Below are positions 15,993 to 25,173 of a DNA stretch of 64,000 nucleotides, piece by piece. Made by a program: the position numbers and the translations under genes. The stretch comes from Amycolatopsis oliviviridis (GTDB lineage: Bacteria; Actinomycetota; Actinomycetes; Mycobacteriales; Pseudonocardiaceae). The stretch is from the NCBI RefSeq assembly GCF_014654365.1, contig NZ_BNAY01000008.1:1-64000 (forward strand), read 5' to 3'. The notes beneath the pieces are model-generated. The model saw nothing but the letters and a program-made list of their open reading frames with translations. It was not told where the DNA came from and did no database searches. How positions within the stretch are numbered: the first letter of the stretch is position 1; each line of letters begins with the position of its first letter.

Positions 15993-17435
15993 ATGACCAT
16001 GCGCTTGCGTCTTCTGGCCCCGCTCCTCGCCGCCGCCCTGGTCGTGGCGGGCTGCTCGGAATCCGACGAACCGCCCGCACCGGACGTACTTCGCGTGGGG
16101 TTGCCCGCGCCGGTCTCGACCAACCCCGCGGACGCCCGCGACCAGAGCGGCAGGCTCATCACGGGCGCGCTGTGGACGCCGCTGGCGGACTACGACCCGG
16201 CGACCGGGAAGACGACCCCGCGCGCGGCCGAGTCGATCGGCAGCACCGACCGGACGACGTGGACGGTCAAGCTGAAGGACGGCGGGAAGTTCCACGACGG
16301 CACCCCGGTCACCGCGCAGTCCTATGTGGACACCTGGAAGGCGGCGCCACAGGAAGGCTGGGCGAGCGCGCGGGTACTGAAGGATCTGGTGCGGGCCAAG
16401 GAGATCACCGCACCGGACGCACTGACGATCCGGCTCGTGCTCGACCGGCCGTCCGGGCAGATCCCCGCCCTCCTCTCCTCCCCGGCCCTGGTCCCGCTGC
16501 CCGCTTCGGCCCTGGCCTCGCGCGACTGGGTCCGCTTCTTCTCCCAGCCTGTCGGCAACGGCCCGTTCCGCATGGAAGGCGGCCTTCAGGCCACCGGTGC
16601 CAAGCTTGTCCGGGTCGCGGACGCGCCGGGCAAAGCCCGCGTGATCGAACTGCGGATCGGCGACCCGGCGGCCCTGTACGACGGCGTCAAGAGCGGGAAG
16701 CTCGACCTCTCCACCGTCGTCCCCGGCGAGCGGCACGAAGCGATGCACGCGGATTTCGCGCAGCGGCACGTGATGTGGGCACTCCCGAATGCCTCCTACC
16801 TCGGCTTTCCTTTGACAGCGGCACATTTCTCCGACGCCACCGTCCGGCACGGTTTCGCGCTCGGCGTCGATCGCGCCGCCCTGGAAGCCGGCGTCCTGGA
16901 CAAGCAGGTGGACCCGGCGAAGTCGCTGCTACCGCCCGCCGTCGCTCCCGGGGAGCGCAGCAGCACCTGCCGTCCCTGCACGTTCGACGCCGGAGCCGGG
17001 AAGTCCCTGTTGACCCAGGCGGAGTTCCCCGCCGCGCCCGTCCAATTCGGACAGTTCCAGCCTCGCTGGCTGCGTCCGCTCGCCGAGCAGGTCACCAAGG
17101 CCGTCGGTGTCCCGCTCGCCGCAGACCCCGGCACGGGGCCGTTCGCGATCGACCTCGACCTCGTGACGCCGAGCCCGCAGGAGGTGCTGACCGAGATCGT
17201 GAAGGCCACCGGTTACGCCAGTGACGGGTTCGCCGACCTGCTGAAATCGGCCGAGGAGACCGAAGCCGCCGACAGCGGCGAGGTCTACCGCCTGGTGGAG
17301 AACCAGTTGCTGCGCGATCTCCCGGTCGCGCCGTTGTGGTCCGGGCACGGGCACGCCGTCTGGGGCGAGCGGGCGGGCGACGTCACGGCGACGACGTTCG
17401 GCGGCGTGGACCTGTCGGCGATTTCCCTGCACTGA
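15993..17435 (+). CDS. Orphan family-5 (peptide/nickel type) ABC substrate-binding lipoprotein
   Basis: A 480-residue lipoprotein. The signal ends in the lipobox VVAGC, and the mature part is a DppA/OppA-type binding protein with LRVGLPAPV, KLKDGGKFHDGTPVTA and WAL-type core segments. These proteins deliver peptides or similar ligands to a two-permease, two-ATPase importer, but no permease or ATPase gene adjoins it. An ATG six bases downstream is an alternative start. It ends against the LysR gene of the opposite strand with no gap. Confidence 0.85.
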   Translation: MTMRLRLLAPLLAAALVVAGCSESDEPPAPDVLRVGLPAPVSTNPADARDQSGRLITGALWTPLADYDPATGKTTPRAAESIGSTDRTTWTVKLKDGGKFHDGTPVTAQSYVDTWKAAPQEGWASARVLKDLVRAKEITAPDALTIRLVLDRPSGQIPALLSSPALVPLPASALASRDWVRFFSQPVGNGPFRMEGGLQATGAKLVRVADAPGKARVIELRIGDPAALYDGVKSGKLDLSTVVPGERHEAMHADFAQRHVMWALPNASYLGFPLTAAHFSDATVRHGFALGVDRAALEAGVLDKQVDPAKSLLPPAVAPGERSSTCRPCTFDAGAGKSLLTQAEFPAAPVQFGQFQPRWLRPLAEQVTKAVGVPLAADPGTGPFAIDLDLVTPSPQEVLTEIVKATGYASDGFADLLKSAEETEAADSGEVYRLVENQLLRDLPVAPLWSGHGHAVWGERAGDVTATTFGGVDLSAISLH

Positions 17436-18314
17436 TCAGAGGGTGCACTCCCCCGCGACGACGTCGATGAAGGCCGACGTCAGCGGGTCGGGCGTGCTCC
17501 GGCAGTAGGCGGCGAGCGTGCGCCGGATCGCCGGTTCGGGGCGCAGGACGCGGCCGTGGAAGCCTTCGGGCAGCACGTTCGCCGGGACCAGCGCGGGACC
17601 GAGCCCCGCCGCCGCGAGCACCGGGGCCGCCGCGGTCTGCTCGGTCCGGACCGCCGCCCTCGGCTGGAATCCCGCCGCGGCGCAGGCCTGGTCGACGAGA
17701 TCGGCCAGGCCGTTGCCCGGCGCGTAATGCACCCACGCGCAGTCGGAGAGGGTCGCGAGGTCGACGACACCGGTGCCGTCGTCCTCGCGCGGCCCGTCGA
17801 TCGGCAGGACGACGACGAACTCCTCGGCGCCGAGCTCGCGCACCGGCCCGTCCCAGCCCGGCGGGACCGGGCCGACCGCGACGTCGGCCTCCCCCGCAGC
17901 CATGGCGTCCCGGAGTTCGTCCGCGTGCCGGAACTCCACCAGCCGGACGTCGACGTCCGGCCGCTCCCGGCGCCACACCCGCAACGCCGTCGGCAGGACC
18001 CCGATGCCGACCGAGTAGACCGTGGCGATCTGGAGTTCGCCGGCTTCCAGCCCGGAGGCCTGCCGGGCGGCGCACCGCGCGCGTTCGGCGTCGGCGAGGG
18101 TGGCGCGGGCGTGCGGGAGCATGGCACGGCCCATCGGCGTGAGCCGGACACTGCGCGGCAGGCGTTCGAGCAGCGGGCCACCGACCCCCTTCTCCAGTGC
18201 GCGCACCTGGTGTGACAACGCGGGCTGCGTCACGTGCAGCAGCTCCGCCGCCCGGGTGAAGGAGCCGGTGTCGACGACGGTCACCAGGTACTCGAGCTGC
18301 CGCAAGCTGGTCAT
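17436..18314 (-). CDS. LysR-family transcriptional regulator
   Basis: A 292-residue LTTR. The N-terminal helix-turn-helix reads SFTRAAELLHVTQPALSHQV at about residues 18-37. A co-inducer domain of the periplasmic-binding-protein type follows, from GELQIATVYSVGIGVLP onwards. It is transcribed away from the PRISE-type reductase gene across a 71-bp gap holding a TATC-N8-GATA inverted repeat, the usual layout for a LysR regulator that controls its divergent neighbour and itself. The effector is unknown. Confidence 0.9.
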   Translation of the reverse strand: MTSLRQLEYLVTVVDTGSFTRAAELLHVTQPALSHQVRALEKGVGGPLLERLPRSVRLTPMGRAMLPHARATLADAERARCAARQASGLEAGELQIATVYSVGIGVLPTALRVWRRERPDVDVRLVEFRHADELRDAMAAGEADVAVGPVPPGWDGPVRELGAEEFVVVLPIDGPREDDGTGVVDLATLSDCAWVHYAPGNGLADLVDQACAAAGFQPRAAVRTEQTAAAPVLAAAGLGPALVPANVLPEGFHGRVLRPEPAIRRTLAAYCRSTPDPLTSAFIDVVAGECTL

Positions 18315-18324
18315 GAAAAGAGTT

Positions 18325-18340
18325 TATCGAAGCGGTGATA
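18325..18340. promoter_or_regulatory. Candidate LysR operator
   Basis: TATC (18325-18328), eight bases, then GATA (18337-18340), placed between the divergent LysR and reductase genes. It fits the T-N11-A style of LysR sites. Short and unproven. Confidence 0.4.
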
Positions 18341-18385
18341 TCTATGCCTTGGACTTATCCACGCGACGGGTCCAGGCTCGATGAC

Positions 18386-19420
18386 ATGAACGAAGAACGC
18401 AAGGTCGCCCTGGTCGCCGGGGCCAACGGGGTCATCGGCAAGAACCTGATCGAGCACCTGGAGACCCGGCCCGGCTGGCGGGTCATCGGCCTGTCGCGGC
18501 GCGGCGGCCCCGGTCAGATCGCCGTCGACCTGCTCGACGCGGACGACACCCGCGCGAAGCTCGGCGGCCTGGACGACGTCACGCATGTGTTCTACGCGGC
18601 GTATGTCGACAAACCGACCTGGGCCGAGCTGGTTCCGCCGAATCTGGCGATGCTGACCAACCTGGTCGACGCGATCGAGCCCGCCGCCCCCGGTCTGCGC
18701 CACATCAGCCTCATGCAGGGCTACAAGGTCTACGGCGCCCACCTCGGCCCGTTCAAGACCCCGGCGCGTGAGGACGACGCCGGGCACATGCCGCCCGAAT
18801 TCAATGTGGACCAGCAGCAGTTCCTGGAGCGACGGCAAGCCGGGAAGACCTGGACGTGGTCCGCGATCCGGCCGTCGGTGGTCGGCGGGACCGCGCTGGG
18901 CAATCCGATGAACCTCGCGCTGGCCATCGCCGTCTACGCGTCGATCTCGAAGGAACTCGGCCTGCCGCTGCGATTCCCCGGAAAGCCCGGCGCGTACGAC
19001 AGTCTCCTGGAGATGACCGACGCCGGGCTGCTGGCGAAGGCCACCGTCTGGGCCACCGGCTCGGAAAACGAGGCGTTCAACATCGCGAACGGCGATCTGT
19101 TCCGGTGGAGCGAGCTCTGGCCGAAGATCGCGCGCTACTTCGACCTGGAGGTGGCGCCGCCGCTGCCGATGTCCCTGGACGTCGTCATGGCGGACAAGGA
19201 AGAACTCTGGACCTCGATCGCCGCGAAATACGGCCTCGAAGTGCCGTACAGCGCGGTTTCGTCGTCGTGGGGCTTCGCCGATTTCGTGTTCGGCTGGGAC
19301 TACGACATGTTCGCGGACGGATCGAAGGCGCGGCGGGCCGGGTTCCACGAGTACGCCGAGACGTCGGCGATGTTCTTCCGGCTGTTCGACGAGTTCCGGA
19401 AGGCGAAGGTGATCCCGTGA
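18386..19420 (+). CDS. PRISE-like SDR (progesterone 5-beta-reductase/iridoid synthase type)
   Basis: A 344-residue extended-type SDR. It has the N-terminal nucleotide motif GANGVIGKN, SRRGG shortly after (NADPH preference), a KVYG segment in MQGYKVYGAHLGP matching the Lys/Tyr catalytic pair of PRISE enzymes, and FNVDQQQFL further on. This family reduces the C=C bond of activated enones. I start at the ATG after the LysR operator region; an upstream in-frame ATG would cover that region. The substrate is unknown. Probably controlled by the adjacent LysR regulator. Confidence 0.8.
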   Translation: MNEERKVALVAGANGVIGKNLIEHLETRPGWRVIGLSRRGGPGQIAVDLLDADDTRAKLGGLDDVTHVFYAAYVDKPTWAELVPPNLAMLTNLVDAIEPAAPGLRHISLMQGYKVYGAHLGPFKTPAREDDAGHMPPEFNVDQQQFLERRQAGKTWTWSAIRPSVVGGTALGNPMNLALAIAVYASISKELGLPLRFPGKPGAYDSLLEMTDAGLLAKATVWATGSENEAFNIANGDLFRWSELWPKIARYFDLEVAPPLPMSLDVVMADKEELWTSIAAKYGLEVPYSAVSSSWGFADFVFGWDYDMFADGSKARRAGFHEYAETSAMFFRLFDEFRKAKVIP

Positions 19421-19430
19421 GGCCAGAGGG

Positions 19431-20171
19431 TTAGCCCCGTCCGATGTACGGCATCGCGGTCGCCGTGACGGTCAGGAACTGCACGTTCGCCTCCAGCGGC
19501 AGCCCGGCCATGTACAGCACGGCGTCCGCGACGTGCCGGGCGTCGAAGGTCGGCTCGGCCTTCACGCTGCCGTCGGCCTGCGGGATGCCGTCCGCCATCT
19601 TCAGTGTCATGTCGGTGGCGGCGTTGCCGATGTCGATCTGTCCACAAGCGACATTCCAGGACCGGCCGTCCAGGGAGATCGACTTCGTCAGCCCGGTGAC
19701 CGCGTGTTTCGTCGCGGTGTAGGCGACGGACGCGGGACGCGGGGCGTGCGCGGAGATCGAGCCGTTGTTGACGATCCGGCCGCCGCGCGGGTCCTGCGCC
19801 TTCATCAGCCGCACGGCCTGCTGCGCGCATAGGAACATCCCGGTCAGATTGGTGTCGACGACGCGTTTCCAGTCCGCGAAGGACAGTTCGTCGACGGTCC
19901 CGCCCACCGAAACACCCGCGTTGTTCACCAGAAGATCCAGCCGCCCCCACTCGGCGCGCACCGTTTCGAACAACGCGGCGACGGACTCGGGATCGCCGAC
20001 GTCGGTGGGCACGGGAAGCGCTTTCGCGTCCCCGCCGGCGGTCTCGGCCAGCGCGTCCGCGCGGCGCCCGGCGAGCGCGACCCGGTAGCCGGCGCCGAGT
20101 AACGCGCGGGAGATCTCCCTGCCGAGCCCGGAACCCGCCCCGGTGACGACCGCGCTCCTGCCGTTGCCCAT
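19431..20171 (-). CDS. Short-chain dehydrogenase/reductase
   Basis: A 246-residue classical SDR with [14 protein letters not shown], Ser in NNGSISAH, and YTATK as catalytic Tyr/Lys. After the active site the sequence departs from the usual PG motif ([13 protein letters not shown]), seen in a subset of actinobacterial SDRs. A strong GAGGAGG ribosome site precedes the ATG. It converges on the PRISE-type reductase with an 11-base gap. Substrate unknown. Confidence 0.88.
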   Translation of the reverse strand: MGNGRSAVVTGAGSGLGREISRALLGAGYRVALAGRRADALAETAGGDAKALPVPTDVGDPESVAALFETVRAEWGRLDLLVNNAGVSVGGTVDELSFADWKRVVDTNLTGMFLCAQQAVRLMKAQDPRGGRIVNNGSISAHAPRPASVAYTATKHAVTGLTKSISLDGRSWNVACGQIDIGNAATDMTLKMADGIPQADGSVKAEPTFDARHVADAVLYMAGLPLEANVQFLTVTATAMPYIGRG

Positions 20172-20392
20172 CGATCCTCCTCGCAGACCGTGCCGGACCG
20201 ACCCGGCTCGGTGATTGTTTTCCGATTACCCGCGTCCGTTCAGGCTAGCGCGCCACCGCCGGGGCGAAACGTTCACCCGGCGGCCGTCGCGCCTTAAGGA
20301 AAACCGGTAACCCCTTCACCGCATCGAGGCGATTCACCGGATGTGCCCAGGGGGAATTCACACCGTCCACGCGTGCGAAGGAGCACGGAACG

Positions 20393-20800
20393 GTGAAGAA
20401 GAATCCACGCTTCCAGCTGGTTCAGACCGGCGAACAGACCATTCGATGGCGACTGCTCGGCGGCAACAACGTGTCGCTGGGTTCCGCTCCTTCCGACTAT
20501 CCGCGAGCCGAGGAATGCCTCGTCGCGATCGCCTGGCTCAGTACGAACATTTCCGAGCTGACCAGCGATTTCAGCCATCTCAGCGGAGGTCGCTGGCGGT
20601 GGCGCCTGCATACGGACGACCGGATCGTCGCGATCGCCACCCACGCGTACGGACGGCGTATCGAGGCCCAGCGCGGACTCGACCGGTTCCGGTCCGCCAC
20701 CACCGAGGCCGCTATCGGCGAAGGGATAGAGACCATAGCCGATTGGCGCCGGAAATACCGTCGTGATTCCGGCGGTCATTCACCGAATCGTTCTCCGTGA
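20393..20800 (+). CDS. Small hypothetical protein with a DUF1508/YegP-like half
   Basis: A 135-residue protein. The first half (FQLVQTGEQTIRWRLLGGNN, then ECLVAIAWL) resembles the small DUF1508/YegP beta-beta-beta-alpha unit. The second half (RWRWRLHTDDRIVAIATHAY) looks like a second, divergent unit, so it may be a two-repeat protein. A GTG start follows AAGGAG at 20378-20383. There is no signal peptide. Function unknown; neighbours give no clue. Confidence 0.6.
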   Translation: MKKNPRFQLVQTGEQTIRWRLLGGNNVSLGSAPSDYPRAEECLVAIAWLSTNISELTSDFSHLSGGRWRWRLHTDDRIVAIATHAYGRRIEAQRGLDRFRSATTEAAIGEGIETIADWRRKYRRDSGGHSPNRSP

Positions 20801-20902
20801 CGATCGATCACGGAAAGTGCGTTCCCCGGAGATTAACCATCAGGACGTCGGGCGGGAAGGCGAAGCACCGCCGCCGGACAGTGTTGCGGAGCGAGGATTG
20901 TG

Positions 20903-20931
20903 CCAAGTCACGGAATCCCGTGACGACTTGG
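20903..20931 (+). promoter_or_regulatory. Inverted repeat upstream of the secreted PstS-like gene
   Basis: CCAAGTC-ACGG, then AATC, then CCGT-GAC-GACTTGG: an imperfect stem 26 bases before the start codon. It could be an operator or an mRNA leader hairpin; the sequence alone does not decide. Confidence 0.4.
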
Positions 20932-20956
20932 GGACTAGAGAAAGAGTGCAAACAAG

Positions 20957-22048
20957 ATGCGTGCTCGTACCACTCGGTTTCTCGGCGCCACCGCGATCGC
21001 CGCGTGTGCCTGCCTCACCCTGACCTGCACCGCCTCGGCGGTCGCCCCCGCGAACGGCCTCCCGGAGGTCCTGGCGGCGGCGGGCTCGGACACCACCGTC
21101 GACATCACCGGCGCGGTCCTCGCCAACGCGAACAGCGCCGCGTGGAACACCGACCCCGACAACTACGTCAACGTCCCGCCGCTCCTGGCCCCGGGCACGA
21201 CCTTCACCGTTCCCGGTGACCCGTTCAACGCTCAGGTCGTCTACAACACCACGAACAACCTGCCGCCGAACGGCTCCTCCCAGGGCAAGGCCGCGCTCAA
21301 GGCCTCGGGTGACGCCGGTGACGGCAAGATCGACATCGCGCGTTCGTCCTCGCCGCGCAGCTCGTCCGACCCGGCGACCTTCGAGTACTACGCCTTCGGC
21401 ACCGACGGTGTCACCTGGTCCTCCTCGGCCACCGGTTCGGGCGCGGGCCTGACCCTGTCGCTGGCGCAGCTCAAGGGCATCTACGACGGCTCCATCACCA
21501 ACTGGAACCAGGTCGGTGGCGCCAACGCCGCCATCGTCGTCTACCTGCCCCAGACCGGCTCTGGCACGCTGAGCTTCTTCACCAGCACCGTCCTCGGCTT
21601 CGACCCCACCACCAAGCCGGTCACCATCAAGCGCTTCCAGGAGCACGACGGCAACTCCATCCCGGCCGCCGACCGCGCCCGGGCGATCGCGCCGTTCTCG
21701 ATCGCGCAGTGGATCGCGCAGGGCAACGCGGTCGTCGCGGACAAGCGGGCAGGCTTCACCGTCAACCCGCTGACCGGCGCCGGCTTCAACGGTTCCCCGG
21801 TCACCGGTTCGGCCGGCAACTACACCCCGGCGTTCACCACGGCGTTCCTCGGTTCGCGCAGCGTCTTCAACGTGCTCGACACCCGGACCCCGAGCTACGA
21901 CCAGGCCCAGCGCGCCGTCGGCTTCGCCCCCGGTGACACGGCCGCGACCGCCGGCCCGCTGTGCGGTGGCCAGCTCACCACCACCATCAAGCGGTACGGC
22001 TTCCTGACCATCTCGGGCCCGAACGGCCTGTCCTGCGTCAAGTCCTGA
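20957..22048 (+). CDS. Secreted PstS-like periplasmic-binding-fold protein
   Basis: A 363-residue protein with a Sec signal peptide (residues about 1-29, ending TASAVAPA) and no lipobox. The mature part has the PstS/PBP-like fold: AAGSDTT near the start, DIARSSSPR, then LAQLKGIYDGSITNWNQVGG and LPQTGSGTLSFF, the equivalents of the phosphate-binding loops. It may be released or kept in the wall. It heads the Pst-like locus spread over 20957-32298, though no permease adjoins it directly. A long perfect hairpin follows the stop. Confidence 0.8.
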   Translation: MRARTTRFLGATAIAACACLTLTCTASAVAPANGLPEVLAAAGSDTTVDITGAVLANANSAAWNTDPDNYVNVPPLLAPGTTFTVPGDPFNAQVVYNTTNNLPPNGSSQGKAALKASGDAGDGKIDIARSSSPRSSSDPATFEYYAFGTDGVTWSSSATGSGAGLTLSLAQLKGIYDGSITNWNQVGGANAAIVVYLPQTGSGTLSFFTSTVLGFDPTTKPVTIKRFQEHDGNSIPAADRARAIAPFSIAQWIAQGNAVVADKRAGFTVNPLTGAGFNGSPVTGSAGNYTPAFTTAFLGSRSVFNVLDTRTPSYDQAQRAVGFAPGDTAATAGPLCGGQLTTTIKRYGFLTISGPNGLSCVKS

Positions 22049-22058
22049 CCCCTCCAAG

Positions 22059-22111
22059 CGCGTGAAGGCCCCCTTCCCTCGGCTGAGCCGAGGGAAGGGG
22101 GCCTTCACGCG
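22059..22111. terminator. 25-bp perfect hairpin between convergent genes
   Basis: Positions 22059-22083 and 22087-22111 are perfect complements around a 3-nt loop. It sits between the PstS-like gene and the convergent peptidase gene, so it can stop both. Its core, GTGAAGGCCCCCTTCCC, links it to the other GAAGGGG-type hairpins. Confidence 0.8.
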
Positions 22112-22121
22112 GAACGGGATA

Positions 22122-24017
22122 CTACTTGGGCGCGACACCCAGCGCGGCGAGCGCCGGGCCGGTCATGATCACGCCGGCCCCGGTGACCGGGTCGAAGCCC
22201 GGGGCGCCGAGGTCGATCGCGGTCGAGGTCAGCGCGTTCCGGATCTCCGCCGGGGTCGCGGCGGGCTTGCCCTGCTTCAACAGCGCGGCGATGGCGGCGG
22301 CGCTCGGCGCGGCGGCGGAGGTCCCGAAGAACGGTTGGAAACCGCTCACCGAGGTCGCGACGCCGTCGGCCGCGGTGATGTCCGGCTTGTTCCGCGTCGC
22401 GCCACCGGTCGAGGACACGTTGCCGGGGGTGATCACCGAACCGTCCGGGTTGTAGAACTGGTGACGGCGACCGTCCGAAGTGAACCGCTCCCATTTGCTG
22501 GCGGCGGTGAACAGGCCGGGGAACGGACCGGCCGGGTTCGCCGGGTCACCGGTTTCGAGCGCGCGGCCGAAGGCACCGGCGGCCGGGGCGGCCGCGACGC
22601 TGAAGGCGTTGACCGCGGCCGAGTGGCCGGAGGTGACACCGTTGGTGCTGAAGGCTTTCAGCGAACCGGAGGTGACGAAGCGACCGCGGATCACGTTGAG
22701 CGCGATGAACCGGTCGGCACCGCTGTACTTGACCACGGCGACCTTGAAGCCCGAGCCGCTGGCCGGGACCTGGGCGATCTCGTACGGGTTCTGGGTGCCG
22801 TTCTGCGTGCCCTCGCTGGAGGCGACGACCGAGCCGGACGAGTTCAGGACGAACAGGTCGTAGTCGCTGGTGGCCTTGCCCCACGGGTCGGACCAGAACA
22901 GGGTGACGTAGCGGCCGACCGAGTTCGGCGAGAGCGCGTTGTACAGCTGGGTCGTGCCGCTCGGGTCGAAGTCGTGCGGAGTCCCGGTGATCCCGGAGAT
23001 CTTGCTGCTGGAGCCGCGGAAGTCACCCTCGTAGTAGCCGCTGGTGCCGTCGGTCAGGTTGCCCGAGTTCCCCGCGGAGGAGAAGTAGAGCACGCCCGCC
23101 GCGGTCACGTCGTTGACGGCTTGCGCGACCGGCCCGTCCTGGAACGGCGACTCGTCGAAGTAGGACACGTCGTCGACGATGATCGTGCACTTGCCGGTCG
23201 TGCGGAGCGCGCGGATGTTGTCGGCGAAGCTCTGCTCGCTGGTGAACGCGGTCGCGAAACCGAGCGTGGCGCCGGGCGCCATGTCGTGGATGATCTCCAG
23301 CATCGCGGTGCCTTCGTCACCGCTGCCCGCCTGACCGGGGAGGACGTCGACGGCGGGGAGCTCGCCGGCGGTCTGGGACGCCTGGAGCGACTTGACGCCG
23401 TCCGAGAGCACGCAGACCTTCTGCCCGGCGCCGGTGACGCCGTACTTGGTGCGGGCGGTGTCGTTGCCGTGCGCCTTGTCGCCCTCCGCGACCTGCAGCG
23501 CGGCTGCGGCGGACTTCTTGGCGGCGACCTGCCGCCGGTCCTGCGGCGCGGACTCGTTCCAGGTCATCGCCTGGGAGGCGGCCTTGACCTCGGCGACGTC
23601 CCCGCGTCCGGCGATCGTGTCGACGGCGCCGAGGGGCAGGTCGGCGCGGATCGCACCGGCGGGAGAGGCGTAGCGGACGCTGCCGCCCGCCGCCTTGACG
23701 GCGTCCACCAGCGACTGCCCGGCGCCCTTGATGTCCACCGCGACGGTGCCGGCGTCGCTGACGCCGAGCCCGGTCCGGTATTCGGGCAGCTTGCCCGCCA
23801 GGCCCTTGTCGGCGCGCAGGCGCTTTTCGACGACGAGCTGACTCGACTGCTTGCGCTCAGCCGGGGTGAGGCTGTTCTTGATGCTCTGCAGGGCGGTGAT
23901 CCCGGCCTGCGTGCGCGCCTCCTCCGACGGCTGGGCACCGGAAACCGCGGTCGACAGCAGCAAAGCGCCGACCGCGACCGGAACCGAGCATGTGACCACT
24001 CGGCTGAATCTGCTCAT
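22122..24017 (-). CDS. Secreted S8-like serine peptidase with Glu replacing the catalytic His
   Basis: A 631-residue exported protein with a signal peptide of about 28 residues. The subtilisin-type motifs are Asp206 in CVLSDGV, the oxyanion Asn in SSAGNSG, and nucleophile Ser567 in GTSAAAPS. Where S8 enzymes have HGTxVAG, this has EGTAMLE (Glu235), like the Ser-Glu-Asp set of sedolisins. The residue assignment is by eye. A region of about 170 residues precedes the catalytic domain. I start at the ATG after GGGAGAG rather than nine codons upstream. Located within the Pst-like surface locus, so it may process surface or secreted proteins (inference). Confidence 0.82.
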   Translation of the reverse strand: MSRFSRVVTCSVPVAVGALLLSTAVSGAQPSEEARTQAGITALQSIKNSLTPAERKQSSQLVVEKRLRADKGLAGKLPEYRTGLGVSDAGTVAVDIKGAGQSLVDAVKAAGGSVRYASPAGAIRADLPLGAVDTIAGRGDVAEVKAASQAMTWNESAPQDRRQVAAKKSAAAALQVAEGDKAHGNDTARTKYGVTGAGQKVCVLSDGVKSLQASQTAGELPAVDVLPGQAGSGDEGTAMLEIIHDMAPGATLGFATAFTSEQSFADNIRALRTTGKCTIIVDDVSYFDESPFQDGPVAQAVNDVTAAGVLYFSSAGNSGNLTDGTSGYYEGDFRGSSSKISGITGTPHDFDPSGTTQLYNALSPNSVGRYVTLFWSDPWGKATSDYDLFVLNSSGSVVASSEGTQNGTQNPYEIAQVPASGSGFKVAVVKYSGADRFIALNVIRGRFVTSGSLKAFSTNGVTSGHSAAVNAFSVAAAPAAGAFGRALETGDPANPAGPFPGLFTAASKWERFTSDGRRHQFYNPDGSVITPGNVSSTGGATRNKPDITAADGVATSVSGFQPFFGTSAAAPSAAAIAALLKQGKPAATPAEIRNALTSTAIDLGAPGFDPVTGAGVIMTGPALAALGVAPK

Positions 24018-24246
24018 CGAACTCTCCCTGTTTTGCAGCAACACAGCGCACTCCGGCTAAAGCGCGCTGACGGCGTGACGCCCCGTCACAGGAATCCCTT
24101 CGGCTGCCCGAATGAATTACCCCTGATCGAGTGCAATGGGGAGAATCTAAAGAGCGATCGGTGACGAGTCCACCCACCAAAGTCTGGAACGGGCGAAGAT
24201 CCACAACGTGAGACGGATTCCGGTCCGAAAAGACCGAAATCCTGGT

Positions 24247-25173
24247 TTACGCCCAGGCCGGGAATAATCGCCAAAGCGCCAAGGCCGCGAGCGCGCCCAT
24301 CGTGAGCAGTACCGGTCCGGTGATGACGTAGGTCGAAACCGGACGCCACCGGCGATAAAGGAATGTCGCCCCGGCCGCCGCCGCCACGAAACCGCCGAAG
24401 GCCAGCACCAATCCGGCCCACGCGGCCGTGTCACCGGTCCGGCCGTCCTGCGCGTCCGCCCGGCCGTTCTGCGGGGTGGGCCGGAACGGCCGCCCCTGAA
24501 GGACCGCGGTCACCACGGTCGCCTCTTCCGACGCCAGCGGCCACCAGGACGCCGACGTCACCAAGGTCAGCCGGTCGTTCTGGGTCTTGCCGTAGTCGGC
24601 GCCCTCGTCGAGCGGCCGGGTCGCCGTCCCGGTCACCCGGTAGACGGACTTGCCCTGTGTCGTCGCGACGACGATCTCGTCTCCCTGCCGCAGCGTGTCG
24701 AGCGCGCCGAACGGGCCGCCGTATCCGGCGTTGCGGCCCGCGATCACGGCGTTGCCGGGCTGCCCGAGCCCGGCCGTTCCCGGTACGTGCCCGGGCCCGG
24801 CCGCGGTCTCGCTGCTCGACGCGCCCTCGATGACGACCTGCTGCACCTTGAGGGCGGGGATCTCCAGCACGGCCACCGGCTTGCCGAACTCGACCGGTTT
24901 CGCCGGCGGCGCGCCGCTGAACAGGCTTTGGCTGGCCCCCAGCGCCAACGCCATCTCGCCGCGGATCTCCCCCAGTGCCTTCCGCTGGTCACTCGACTGC
25001 AGCATCGGGCCCAGCGCGTAGACGACCAGCGCCAGCGCCACCAGCGTGGTGGCCAGCCAGGCGAACACGACCGCGCCGATCCAGCCGGGGCCGAACCGCA
25101 GGAACCGGGTCTCCGGTTCCGCCGCGGGAGGCGGCTCGGTCGCCGCGTGCCTGCCTTCGAGGTAAGTGCTCAT
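24247..25173 (-). CDS. Sortase-fold membrane protein lacking the catalytic His and Cys
   Basis: A 308-residue protein with an N-terminal helix (about 33-54), a sortase-like beta-barrel (about 95-225) and two C-terminal helices (about 250-270 and 285-303). The sortase framework is clear: VLEIPALKVQQVV, GNAVIAG, YGGPFGALDTL, and DRLTLVTS. However the catalytic His position is Arg147 (AGRNAGYGG) and the TLxTC Cys is Ser207 (TLVTS), and no Arg is in the usual later place. It should not act as a transpeptidase. Its ATG overlaps the stop of the 778-residue binding protein (ATGA), so the two are translated together and probably work as a complex. Confidence 0.85.
   Translation of the reverse strand: MSTYLEGRHAATEPPPAAEPETRFLRFGPGWIGAVVFAWLATTLVALALVVYALGPMLQSSDQRKALGEIRGEMALALGASQSLFSGAPPAKPVEFGKPVAVLEIPALKVQQVVIEGASSSETAAGPGHVPGTAGLGQPGNAVIAGRNAGYGGPFGALDTLRQGDEIVVATTQGKSVYRVTGTATRPLDEGADYGKTQNDRLTLVTSASWWPLASEEATVVTAVLQGRPFRPTPQNGRADAQDGRTGDTAAWAGLVLAFGGFVAAAAGATFLYRRWRPVSTYVITGPVLLTMGALAALALWRLFPAWA

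Noticed and set aside
20270-20800. Several TTCACC hexamers upstream of the PstS-like gene, as possible Pho boxes
   Set aside because: PhoP sites need GTTCACC-type direct repeats at 11-bp spacing; here the spacings are 12, 18 or larger, so I do not call them.
22062-24164. 700-codon open frame antisense to the peptidase gene
   Set aside because: It starts inside the terminator hairpin and has shadow-type composition; the minus-strand peptidase has signal peptide and motifs.
24247-25173. Annotation as a working class E sortase
   Set aside because: Both the His and the Cys of the active site are replaced.
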